Assembly: GCF_017311165.1 (NCBI RefSeq)
Contig: NZ_CP062973.1
Span: 2,464,001 to 2,528,000 of the forward strand
Direction: 5' to 3'
Length of the DNA: 64,000 bases
DNA from: Psychroflexus sp. ALD_RP9
GTDB taxonomy: Bacteria; Bacteroidota; Bacteroidia; Flavobacteriales; Flavobacteriaceae
The first letter of the stretch is position 1. Each line of letters begins with the position of its first letter. The position numbers and the translations under genes were made by a program. The notes under the pieces are model-generated. The model had not been told where the DNA came from, searched no databases, and was given only the letters and a program-made list of their open reading frames with translations. This document shows positions 46,222 through 53,807 of the stretch, in pieces.

Positions 46222-49200
46222 TTAAGTTGCTCCTTCTACGATTTTTATTTCTTCATCTGTTAAGCCATACAACTCATACACCATTTGGTCGATTTCTTTG
46301 TCGGTTTGGTCGATTTGGTTTTTAAGGTTTTTGGCTTTGGCTTGCTCGGCCAAAAAATAATCTTCCCACTCGGCTTCTTGACCTAAGCTGAGTTTAATTT
46401 TTTTCTTTTTAAGTTCTTTGATGAAATCGGCAAAACTCAACTCATACCAATCTTGTAGCTTTTTAGGGAGTTTTCCTAACTCTTGGGGAAATTGGCGTTG
46501 TAGATTGCGTTTGAATTTTGAGGAGACTTCTTGTAATTCTTTGTTTAAAGCCAACATTTGGTCGGCTTTTGTTTCAAAAATTAATTGTTCATTATGTGAT
46601 GCTCTTACTAAGGGTAATTGTTCAATTGTTGATTTATTTATAGCTAAATAGCCACCTGCTAAATGCTTGTCTTTAAATTCATTAATTAAATAAAAAGTTA
46701 TAAACCTACTGTTTAAAATCGCTAATAAGAATTTTGGATTGAAATTTGCAAATCCATATATTCCATAAATTCCAACACCTAAGCCTAAAGGTTTATCAGT
46801 ATAAAATGCCTCAAGCCTTTTTGTCATTCCAGCAATAATAACCTTAGGAGTATTCCAAAATTCAATTTTAGAATCAGCTAAAATATCTTTATCAAGCTTA
46901 ATTTTTGGATAGCTAAATCTATTTTTCATATATGGAACAGTAGATATATCAATTAAATATGGATCAATTGATCCACTTACAGCAAAATTAATACCTTCAT
47001 TATCTTCGTTTACTAACGGAAGAATTTTTTTAGCTTCAAAGCCTGTTGTCCCTGAATTAATCTGAATATCATAATCACCAAAAGTTTTAAATCTTTTGAA
47101 TTTATTATCTTCCTTTATGAAGTCATTTATCCTCTCAAGATTTTCTATTTTTCTAATTTCGTAAACATTGAACGAATCGTTTGAATTATCTGCTATTATG
47201 ATTATTGGATAAACTCCAACATTTTTAAAAATTGGTAAAGTAGAGATATTGATTGCTTTATTTAATCCGTTTCTTTTTAAATACTCTAGTGATTTTTCTG
47301 CATAATCACTTATAAGTAATTTGTTTGGTATTATCCAGCCATAAATTTTATTTTTTGTAACGCTAGCAAATTTTAATAAAAAAGGCACATATAAATCCCA
47401 CGCACCTGTAAGTTGCTTATGATTTTTATTAAGCCATTCCCTTTCAGCTTTTATCATAGTGCGAGCATTAACATAAGGCGGATTCCCAATTACTACATCA
47501 AAACCACCTTTATATTCGGTTTTAAAGGCTTCGTCTATGGTGCAACACATCTGGTTAATCAAGGCTTGGGTTGCTTTGGGATGTTTGGGTAGTTCGTGCT
47601 TACTGCGGTTGCGCTGTATATAGTTAATGGTATTATTCAGCTGCTCATGTGAAGTCACTTCCTTAGGCTGTGAATATTTTTGTTGCCACAAGGGTTTGTT
47701 TTGTTCTTTACGCAAGGCGTCATTTTTTTCTGTACGCAAGGGGTCATGACCCCTTGTATTTTCTGAAAGACCCCTTGTATTTTCTGAAAGATCCCTTGTA
47801 TTTTCTGAAAGATCCCTTGTATTTTCTGAAAGATCCCTTGTATTTTCTGCATGATTCTTTTTAGACTTTCTGGCTTTGTTAACTTTAAGCGACGTGATAG
47901 ATTTTAGCTTCTGCATAATGCTTGGCACCTCTTCTATCTCGCAGGCGATTAATAAATGTACATGATCGCCACAAATATTATAGGCCAATAGCTTCAATTG
48001 GTCTTCTTCTACTATCTCATAAATGCTTTTGGTGACTATATAGTCATCTTCTGGGGTAAAATATACCACGTTCGGGTAGGGATTGGTTCCGCCGTCTCGA
48101 CGTTCTCTTACCTTGTAACGTTTCATTCTAGGTGAAGTTCGGCTGTCGTGAATTGCTGTGGTGATATGGTAAATTTTATTGTTTTTTTCTTGAAATACCT
48201 GCGGAAATTCGGTTTCCCACTTAAAAGCCTTTTCGCCAGCCACTTCGGGATCGTCTATTAAAGAGTTACCACATTTTATGTTTTTACTTAAATCATTCAA
48301 CTTTCTGTTGGGTTGGGCGGTTCTTAACCATAATGAAAGCTTGGCAATTTCTACCGATTCGTTATTAATGTCTACGCCAAATAAATTGTTTTCTAAAATG
48401 CTGTTTTCTATATTCGGAAATACAAAACCACCACCCATGAGTTTAGTTTCTAATTCGTCTACATATTGGTGTTCGGCAATTAAAAAGTTTAAAGCTTCAT
48501 TGAGAAATGCACCCGAACCACAAGCAGGATCTACTATGGTGAGTTGCAATAGCCAATCTCGGTAATCTTTCAGCTTTTGTAAAAGTTTCTCTTTGGTTTT
48601 CTTTTGTCTATTCAGTTGGTAATCCTCTTCAACTAAGTTGAGTGTTTCTTTTTGTTCTTCGCAAAGCTTGCCTACTGTATTTTCTACAATGTATTTGGTA
48701 ATGTATTTTGGCGTGTAAAAAACGCCGTCTTTTTTTCGCTTGCTTATTACCAAGGGCTCATAAGCCTTTTTGTTTTCTTTTCTCAAGGGGTCATGACCCC
48801 TTGTAACATGCTTACCATCATCACCCCTTGTAATATCCTTACTATCATGACCCCTTGTAATATCCTTACTATCATCACCTCTTGTAACACCTTTGCTATC
48901 ATGACCACTTGTAGCATTACCCATGGTAGACAGCTTTTCTTGTATTTCTTCAATTTCATTTAAAGAATTTTCAAAAATGTGTCCGAGTATGTTCACATCT
49001 ACTTCACTATCAAAATCGTATTCCGAAAGTTTCAGCGTGTGTTTATAAAGTAAATCGTCATCAATTTTTACTTCATCTAAAACTTCATCAGGTTTAAACA
49101 AACCGCCATTGTATGGGTAAACATCGTATTGCTTGCCTTTGTGTCCTGTGTTTAAATAGCTAAAGTATTTTTTGAACCGTTGATATAATGGCGTGTACGC

Positions 49201-49998
49201 ATCTAATTCTTGCAATTGCTCCCATTGCTTTAAAATGAGCCGCACCGAATTGGGAGGCAACAAATGCCGATCTTCTGCAAAAAACAAAAACAAGAATCGG
49301 TCTAGTAATTTTTGCGATTTTTTAAAAAGCAGCAAAGCCTCTACATCAGGATTAAGTTGCGTCAAGTTGTTGAATAATTCTCGTTTAAATAAGCTATAAT
49401 CTTTATAAAGTTGCTTAGTTATAGTATCTTCTTGGCTTAAGGATTCGGTTTTAATTTTTTTAGGGGTATCCTTACTGATATTTTGGTAAGCTAGGCACAA
49501 ATACAGCAAATTGAATTGCTCTTGGTTAAGCTCAAATAAATTGAAAGCTTGATGTTCGATAGCATTGTCAATATAAAAGCGCAATTTTTCGAAATTAGAC
49601 GTGATGACGTAGGTACAATTGGTTTGATTGTTTTTGTAACCAAAAGCCTGGGTTTCTACTTTGCTTAAATCGGTCGTGTTAGTACCTTTGAGTTCAATGA
49701 CGCCAACTACTTTCTCTTTTACTAAAATTCCGCCGTCAGCTTTTTTGCTGTTTTTTACATTTTTAAGCTCAGTCGTTAAATTGAAATCGGTATCTGGATT
49801 AAGCGTGTAACCTAAAATTTTGACAAATAAATCACGCAAAAAACCTTCTTGGTATTGCTCTTCTTTAGCATTACGAATATTCTCTTGAATACTAGGATCA
49901 TGAAAATGCGCTTGAAAAGCTTCCCACTTTTCTTGTAATTCTTTTTGATTTTGCGCTTTTAGGTATTTCTGAACAACGGTAGATTGAAATAAGGCCAT
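46222..49998 (-). CDS. Single-chain type II (IIG/IIL-like) restriction-modification enzyme with inserted HUH/Y1 domain
   Basis: A 1258-residue enzyme. Residues about 45-110 form a PD-(D/E)xK-type nuclease site (D88 in KKADGG, E102 and K104 in VIELKG). The N6-adenine methylase core has motif I DPACGSGAF at 490-498 and NPPY at 839-842. The C-terminal ~350 residues are the target-recognition region and helical tail. Between FPQVFQ (about 600) and GGFDVVIGNPPY lies an extra segment of about 200 residues resembling IS200/REP transposases: IYHITTAIHDSR (609-620), HUH motif HVHLLI (His679, His681), and NYIQRN with candidate catalytic Tyr793. Two low-complexity repeat stretches, residues 363-405 (9-residue units such as HDSKDITRG) and 715-754 (7-residue units SENTRDL), are encoded by palindrome-linked arrays. 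No separate specificity or nuclease subunit is nearby. Confidence 0.9.
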   Translation of the reverse strand: MALFQSTVVQKYLKAQNQKELQEKWEAFQAHFHDPSIQENIRNAKEEQYQEGFLRDLFVKILGYTLNPDTDFNLTTELKNVKNSKKADGGILVKEKVVGVIELKGTNTTDLSKVETQAFGYKNNQTNCTYVITSNFEKLRFYIDNAIEHQAFNLFELNQEQFNLLYLCLAYQNISKDTPKKIKTESLSQEDTITKQLYKDYSLFKRELFNNLTQLNPDVEALLLFKKSQKLLDRFLFLFFAEDRHLLPPNSVRLILKQWEQLQELDAYTPLYQRFKKYFSYLNTGHKGKQYDVYPYNGGLFKPDEVLDEVKIDDDLLYKHTLKLSEYDFDSEVDVNILGHIFENSLNEIEEIQEKLSTMGNATSGHDSKGVTRGDDSKDITRGHDSKDITRGDDGKHVTRGHDPLRKENKKAYEPLVISKRKKDGVFYTPKYITKYIVENTVGKLCEEQKETLNLVEEDYQLNRQKKTKEKLLQKLKDYRDWLLQLTIVDPACGSGAFLNEALNFLIAEHQYVDELETKLMGGGFVFPNIENSILENNLFGVDINNESVEIAKLSLWLRTAQPNRKLNDLSKNIKCGNSLIDDPEVAGEKAFKWETEFPQVFQEKNNKIYHITTAIHDSRTSPRMKRYKVRERRDGGTNPYPNVVYFTPEDDYIVTKSIYEIVEEDQLKLLAYNICGDHVHLLIACEIEEVPSIMQKLKSITSLKVNKARKSKKNHAENTRDLSENTRDLSENTRDLSENTRGLSENTRGHDPLRTEKNDALRKEQNKPLWQQKYSQPKEVTSHEQLNNTINYIQRNRSKHELPKHPKATQALINQMCCTIDEAFKTEYKGGFDVVIGNPPYVNARTMIKAEREWLNKNHKQLTGAWDLYVPFLLKFASVTKNKIYGWIIPNKLLISDYAEKSLEYLKRNGLNKAINISTLPIFKNVGVYPIIIIADNSNDSFNVYEIRKIENLERINDFIKEDNKFKRFKTFGDYDIQINSGTTGFEAKKILPLVNEDNEGINFAVSGSIDPYLIDISTVPYMKNRFSYPKIKLDKDILADSKIEFWNTPKVIIAGMTKRLEAFYTDKPLGLGVGIYGIYGFANFNPKFLLAILNSRFITFYLINEFKDKHLAGGYLAINKSTIEQLPLVRASHNEQLIFETKADQMLALNKELQEVSSKFKRNLQRQFPQELGKLPKKLQDWYELSFADFIKELKKKKIKLSLGQEAEWEDYFLAEQAKAKNLKNQIDQTDKEIDQMVYELYGLTDEEIKIVEGAT
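47737..47855. repeat. Intragenic palindrome copy 3 with five 21-bp units
   Basis: The palindrome CAAGGGGTCATGACCCCTTG at 47737-47756 encodes TRGHDPL on the minus strand. CCCTTG cores recur at 47751, 47772, 47793, 47814 and 47835, giving five nearly identical 21-bp units (CCCTTGTATTTTCTGAAAGA). They encode SENTR(D/G)L repeats and keep the frame. The array sits between the HUH motif and the tyrosine of the inserted domain. Confidence 0.92.
48784..48911. repeat. Intragenic palindrome copy 4 with five 27-bp units
   Basis: The palindrome CAAGGGGTCATGACCCCTTG at 48784-48803 is followed by CCCTTG-like cores at 48798, 48825, 48852, 48879 and 48906. The 27-bp period encodes nine-residue units of the form (H/D)D(S/G)K.(V/I)TRG. 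It lies between the nuclease region and methylase motif I, in frame. Confidence 0.92.
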
Positions 49999-50360
49999 AA
50001 AATTAATGAAGTCTAGATTACAGCTTAAAATTAAATAAAATTATCTTTAAAAGTGATGGTTCAAATTTTTTTTTCAATACATTTAAAGATGAGCTGAAAT
50101 TTAATAAGAACAACTCTCATACAAAACAACACTAAATAACAAGGCTGAAATGCTTTAAACCTCTAAAGAATTTCTGTTATAAGGCTTTGATTAGCTTAAT
50201 AATGAATAAAATGTTGATAACTTTTTAGAGACAATTAGTTTTATTTAGCTTGTATTAATGCTACATTTGTTGAAGTAATTGATTAAGGTCTTAGACTTAT
50301 TTTGCTAAATACAATTGGTTAAGGTGTTTTGAAGCGCTTTAAATTTGATAAAATCTAAAT

Positions 50361-50456
50361 GAAAGGGTTCAATTTATTTTTGAAACGGTTCACTTAGATA
50401 ATTGAAACGGTTCGCTTAAGCATTTGTTACGGTTCATTTTTATTTTGAAACGGTTC
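50361..50456. promoter_or_regulatory. Five helically phased GAAACGGTTC-like dyads
   Basis: In a 535-bp gap between the restriction enzyme and the HU-like gene, GAAAGGGTTC (50361), GAAACGGTTC (50382), GAAACGGTTC (50404), GTTACGGTTC (50426) and GAAACGGTTC (50447) recur at 21, 22, 22 and 21 bp, i.e. two helical turns. Each is a partial dyad GAA-N4-TTC. This suggests a cooperative protein-binding array about 360-460 bp upstream of the restriction gene. The rest of the gap shows nothing else I can support. Confidence 0.7.
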
Positions 50457-50473
50457 AACTTTAGCAAAAACCA

Positions 50474-50512
50474 TAAAAAAACCCCGTTTAAGCGGCAACT
50501 TAAACAGGGCTT
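50474..50512 (-). terminator. Terminator after the HU-like gene
   Basis: An 11-bp stem with one mismatch (CCCCGTTTAAG, 50482-50492, against CTTAAACAGGG, 50499-50509) and loop CGGCAA, followed on the minus strand by a run of U. It lies about 22 bp past the stop. Confidence 0.85.
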
Positions 50513-50533
50513 TCGATCGTGATAAAGGTCTAC

Positions 50534-50914
50534 TTAACTTACTTGCTCGTACTTTAAGTTATTTAATAAACCTTTAAGATCATCTCCAGGCGTGAATAGT
50601 ATTCGCGCCTTTTTTATTTGCGCTACACTAAACTCCTCTTCGGTAGCCACACCATCGCTACTCACCGAAATTCTGAAATCGCCTAAATGGCCGAGTTCAA
50701 TTTTATCGCCTTCATTTAACCGATACACAATGGCATCGAGTAAAGCGATAATTACACCATAACAGTCGGCTTTGCTTAAACTCGATTGTTTAGCGCTGAG
50801 CAAAGCTAACTCGTCTAAATTAGCAACACCACTTTGCAGTGCTCTTGCATGAAACTTTCTTGGGCCGTCTGGCTCCTGTGGGTTCACTTTCTGAACCCTT
50901 TTAATTGTCACCAT
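50534..50914 (-). CDS. HU-like DNA-binding protein
   Basis: A 126-residue protein of the Bacteroidota HU-like (HU-HIG) type: a helical N-terminal part with LDELALLSAKQSSLSKADCYGVIIALLDAIVYRLNEGDKIELGHLGDFRISVSSDG, equivalent to the HU dimerisation helices and beta-saddle, and a C-terminal KKARILFTPGDDLKGLLNNL. It lacks the classical long HU arm consensus. Paralogues are usually numerous in this phylum. It is monocistronic with its own terminator; a link to the neighbouring dyad array is possible but not shown. Confidence 0.8.
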   Translation of the reverse strand: MVTIKRVQKVNPQEPDGPRKFHARALQSGVANLDELALLSAKQSSLSKADCYGVIIALLDAIVYRLNEGDKIELGHLGDFRISVSSDGVATEEEFSVAQIKKARILFTPGDDLKGLLNNLKYEQVS

Positions 50915-51365
50915 AATTTATGGATTTAATTGCCCGCTAGCAAGGCGTTAATAATTGTAAATCGCTTACAGTCACTAGTCTACTGAAAGCTTATTACAAA
51001 GATGGGCTAAAAATCGATTGCTTTTAAATATTCCTTAAAAAGGTTATTAACAAAGTTATTAACATTATGAAAAGCTTTGTATTTATTGGGCTTACAGATA
51101 AGCGAATGAAATATTTTAACATTACTTTAACTTAGTAATTAAAATGTTATTTAATTAAAAGTTTCCTAAAATATGGTAGTACATTTTTGAATTTAGCTTT
51201 ATGTCTCAAATAAAAGCATAAAACTACTTATTAAGTGACTTTCTTCAAGGATTATTCGGTACAAAAACAACGTTTTATTTCTCCTTAATCATAATCTTTT
51301 TTTAAAAAATAAACGAGTTTATTATCCTAACTATTATTTATCATAGATTTAAATCAAAAAAAATT
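50915..51365. other. Intergenic gap between divergent genes, no gene seen
   Basis: About 450 bp of AT-rich sequence upstream of both the HU-like gene and the MBL hydrolase. Apart from two near-copies of TTATTAACA around 51040-51065, I see no reading frame, RNA structure or consensus promoter. Confidence 0.5.
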
Positions 51366-52178
51366 ATGAAATCTATTTTCGCTGCTTTATTAGTTGTCAT
51401 TAGCTTATCAAGTTGTAACAACACAAACCAAACTAACAACACAGAAGAAGAAACGAAACCTAAAGAACAAAACACAAGCAAGTTAGCTGTTCAAAACAAA
51501 AGTGAAGTCAATATTGACGTAAAACCTATATCGCATGCTAGCTTTGTATTGCAGTTAGACAGTTTAAAGCTGTTTATAGATCCTGTTTCGGCTGAAGACT
51601 TTAAACCATACGGCCAGCCTCATTATATTTTAGTGACCGATATTCATGGTGATCATTTTAGTACAGAAACTTTAGAAGCCATGCCAGGAGAATTTAGCAT
51701 AATTGCGCCACAAGCCGTTTATGACCAGCTTTCTGAAAATTTAAAATCTAAAACCTTAGTGCTTAATAATAGGCAATCAGAACAACTTCAAACTGCTTTT
51801 AATTTAAAAGCGCTACCTATGTATAATATCACCGAGGGTAGATTAGACAAGCACCCAAAAGGTCGAGGAAATGCTTATGTGATTAATTATCATGACAACA
51901 AAATTTACATTAGTGGCGATACTGAAGACATTAAAGAAATGAGAGCCCTAGAAAATATAGATATGGCTTTTATTTGTATGAATTTACCCTACACGATGGA
52001 CTTAAACCAAGCAGCTGATGCGGTGTTAGAATTTAAGCCCAAAAAGGTAATTCCCTACCACTATAGAGGTGTAAAAGACGGCAAAGCTTATTATGAAGAT
52101 GTTGAAGAATTTAAGTCTATCGTAACAAGTAATGATGCATCTATAGAAGTAGAATTGTTAGATTGGTATGATATGTAA
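51366..52178 (+). CDS. Lipoprotein MBL-fold metallo-hydrolase, UlaG-like
   Basis: A 270-residue lipoprotein (lipobox LSSC near residue 17) with an Asn/Thr/Lys-rich tether and a metallo-beta-lactamase fold of the L-ascorbate-lactonase-like group. It has ISHASFVLQLDSLKLFIDPV, the metal motif TDIHGDHFS (H-x-G-D-H form), YISGDTEDI and a late IPYHYRG histidine. It is likely periplasmic or surface-exposed. The substrate is unknown. Confidence 0.88.
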   Translation: MKSIFAALLVVISLSSCNNTNQTNNTEEETKPKEQNTSKLAVQNKSEVNIDVKPISHASFVLQLDSLKLFIDPVSAEDFKPYGQPHYILVTDIHGDHFSTETLEAMPGEFSIIAPQAVYDQLSENLKSKTLVLNNRQSEQLQTAFNLKALPMYNITEGRLDKHPKGRGNAYVINYHDNKIYISGDTEDIKEMRALENIDMAFICMNLPYTMDLNQAADAVLEFKPKKVIPYHYRGVKDGKAYYEDVEEFKSIVTSNDASIEVELLDWYDM

Positions 52179-52372
52179 ATAAAAAATTGACTTATTTTTT
52201 CATGAAACCGGGTTTAAGTTACTTCTAATTAGTAATTTAAATACGGTTTTTTCTTTAACTGAATTGATTGTTATTGTTATATATAGTAATAATAAAAAAA
52301 TCCTGCGCCTCACCCATTATATCCAAAGTTTATAAACATCTTTACAAAGATTTATAACTACAAGTTTACACT

Positions 52373-52945
52373 ATGAAAAAACTAAATATAATTATTGGCT
52401 TGCTTACTTTAATTACAATGCTATCGTGCTCTTCAGATGATGACAGACAAAACGAAATATTTCAAACAGACTCTGAATTTTCAATTAATGGCACAAATTA
52501 TTCTATTTCAAACGGTTTTATATTATCTTCATTTGATGCTACAAATAATAGCCGACATGCCATTTACCTTCTCAATGGAACAATATTGAATAACGAATGG
52601 TATGGTGCAGGATGTGATTTCTCCAATAATTTAACGCAAGGCGTCATTTTTAATATCACTTCAAATTCTCAAACTGAATTAGCAGAAGGCACTTATAACT
52701 ATGAATTATCTACAAATGAAGCTTCTTTAAACGAGACCAATATTTCTACAAATATTGTTATGGAAAACAACTGTATAATAAGCTTAAATGATATTGATGA
52801 AGACCAAATCAATTCTGGAAGCATAACAGTTGAACGCCTCAATAATAGTTACACATTAACATTCTCGTTTATGACGACTGATTTCGGAAATATTAGCGGA
52901 AGTTATCAAGGAAAACTTCAACTAACCCAAGATTTATCAGACTAA
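52373..52945 (+). CDS. Small lipoprotein of unknown function
   Basis: A 190-residue lipoprotein with lipobox MLSC and the acidic SSDDDRQN tether typical of flavobacterial surface lipoproteins. The mature domain looks like a beta-rich fold (FSINGTNYSISNGFI, then NSGSITVERLNNSYTLTFSF and GSYQGKLQL). The alternation and the GNISGSYQGKL ending resemble calycin or DUF-type lipoprotein beta-barrels, but I do not recognise a family. No linked partner. Confidence 0.65.
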   Translation: MKKLNIIIGLLTLITMLSCSSDDDRQNEIFQTDSEFSINGTNYSISNGFILSSFDATNNSRHAIYLLNGTILNNEWYGAGCDFSNNLTQGVIFNITSNSQTELAEGTYNYELSTNEASLNETNISTNIVMENNCIISLNDIDEDQINSGSITVERLNNSYTLTFSFMTTDFGNISGSYQGKLQLTQDLSD

Positions 52946-53049
52946 ACATTGTTGTCATGTTAAATGCTATTGAAGTACCTGACAAATAGCGTTTAAAAAT
53001 TACAATATAAAACCTTTATTAACTAACAAATCAGTATAGCTGATTTCGA

Positions 53050-53088
53050 TTAGTCTAATTTTTTTTGAATCGATTTAAGTTAGACTAA
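53050..53088. terminator. Inverted repeat between convergent genes
   Basis: TTAGTCTAA (53050-53058) and its complement TTAGACTAA (53080-53088), 21 nt apart, with T8 inside the spacer, between two convergent genes. It may be a weak bidirectional terminator. Confidence 0.35.
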
Positions 53089-53102
53089 AACATCTTTGTT
53101 AA

Positions 53103-53735
53103 CTATTCAAGCTTTACTAAACCATTTAACAAAGTTTCAGAAAATGGTCTGTAAGACGCCATTAAATTTTGAGCCGTGTAGGTAATTAGTTGGACTGTAC
53201 CCGTTTCATTTGAATAATAATAACCGTAATATGAAAACTTTATGCCTTGCATAGTGCCGTCCATTTGAAGCAATAAGACTTTTATTCCATTTACATTTCT
53301 ATATTCCTGCTTAACAATCTTCAAGTCTGGAGCTACCTCTTGGCCATTTTCTAAAGCAATTACCTTCATGGTTTCAAGCGGAATTTCAAGTTTTTCTGAG
53401 ATGAGCATCCCAAAAATATCTTCCTGTTTATGTTGAAATTCATACTCAGCTTCTGTATTAGCTTCTGCTTTTTTAAAACTCCATTGCTTAGGGTTAAGGT
53501 AAACTCCAATATCAGCTTTTTTACTCTTAACTAAAAAACTTGAAGCCTCATCTTTAGTAAAAACTTCAGGGTTTAAAACAATTTCTTTAACATCATTCGC
53601 ACTTTGGTCTTCATAAACCCATGTGCCGTCATTGTAAAGCAAGACCGTTTCTCCTGTTTCTGTAACTGCTTTAGACTGTGCAAGCAGATTTAAAGTACAG
53701 AAAAAGGCAATTATTGAATAAGACTTATAGTTCAT
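53103..53735 (-). CDS. Exported protein of unknown function
   Basis: A 210-residue protein with a signal peptide (about 1-20, IIAFFCTLNLLAQ) followed by the short motif AVTETGETVLLYNDGTWVYED, seen in flavobacterial exported proteins (DUF3157-like). The remainder is a mixed fold with VFTKDEASSFLVKSKKADIGVYLNPKQW and a C-terminal helix ending SETLLNGLVKLE. It has no catalytic motif that I can see. It is separated from rpsA by a strong terminator, so it has its own promoter. Confidence 0.65.
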   Translation of the reverse strand: MNYKSYSIIAFFCTLNLLAQSKAVTETGETVLLYNDGTWVYEDQSANDVKEIVLNPEVFTKDEASSFLVKSKKADIGVYLNPKQWSFKKAEANTEAEYEFQHKQEDIFGMLISEKLEIPLETMKVIALENGQEVAPDLKIVKQEYRNVNGIKVLLLQMDGTMQGIKFSYYGYYYSNETGTVQLITYTAQNLMASYRPFSETLLNGLVKLE

Positions 53736-53756
53736 CTGAAAATTTTTGTTAAAAAT

Positions 53757-53787
53757 AAAAAAGCCTCTCGAATAGAGAGGCTTTTTT
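53757..53787 (-). terminator. Terminator of the rpsA transcript
   Basis: Perfect stem AGCCTCTC / GAGAGGCT (extended by A-T pairs) with loop GAATA, flanked by A6 and T7, so it can work on either strand. It sits just after the rpsA stop. Confidence 0.9.
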
Positions 53788-53807
53788 TAAGTTAATAATA
53801 GAAAAAA

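Noticed and set aside
47670..47864. Plus-strand frame with repeated KDPLYFL units
   Set aside because: It is the antisense reading of the 21-bp array in the restriction enzyme gene; an array in multiples of three opens several frames by itself.
47737..48911. Repeat arrays considered as a CRISPR
   Set aside because: Units are contiguous with no unique spacers, are translated in frame, and there are no cas genes.
48652..48963. Plus-strand frame with repeated threonine/cysteine-rich units
   Set aside because: Same cause: antisense of the 27-bp array, with no start context and no family resemblance.
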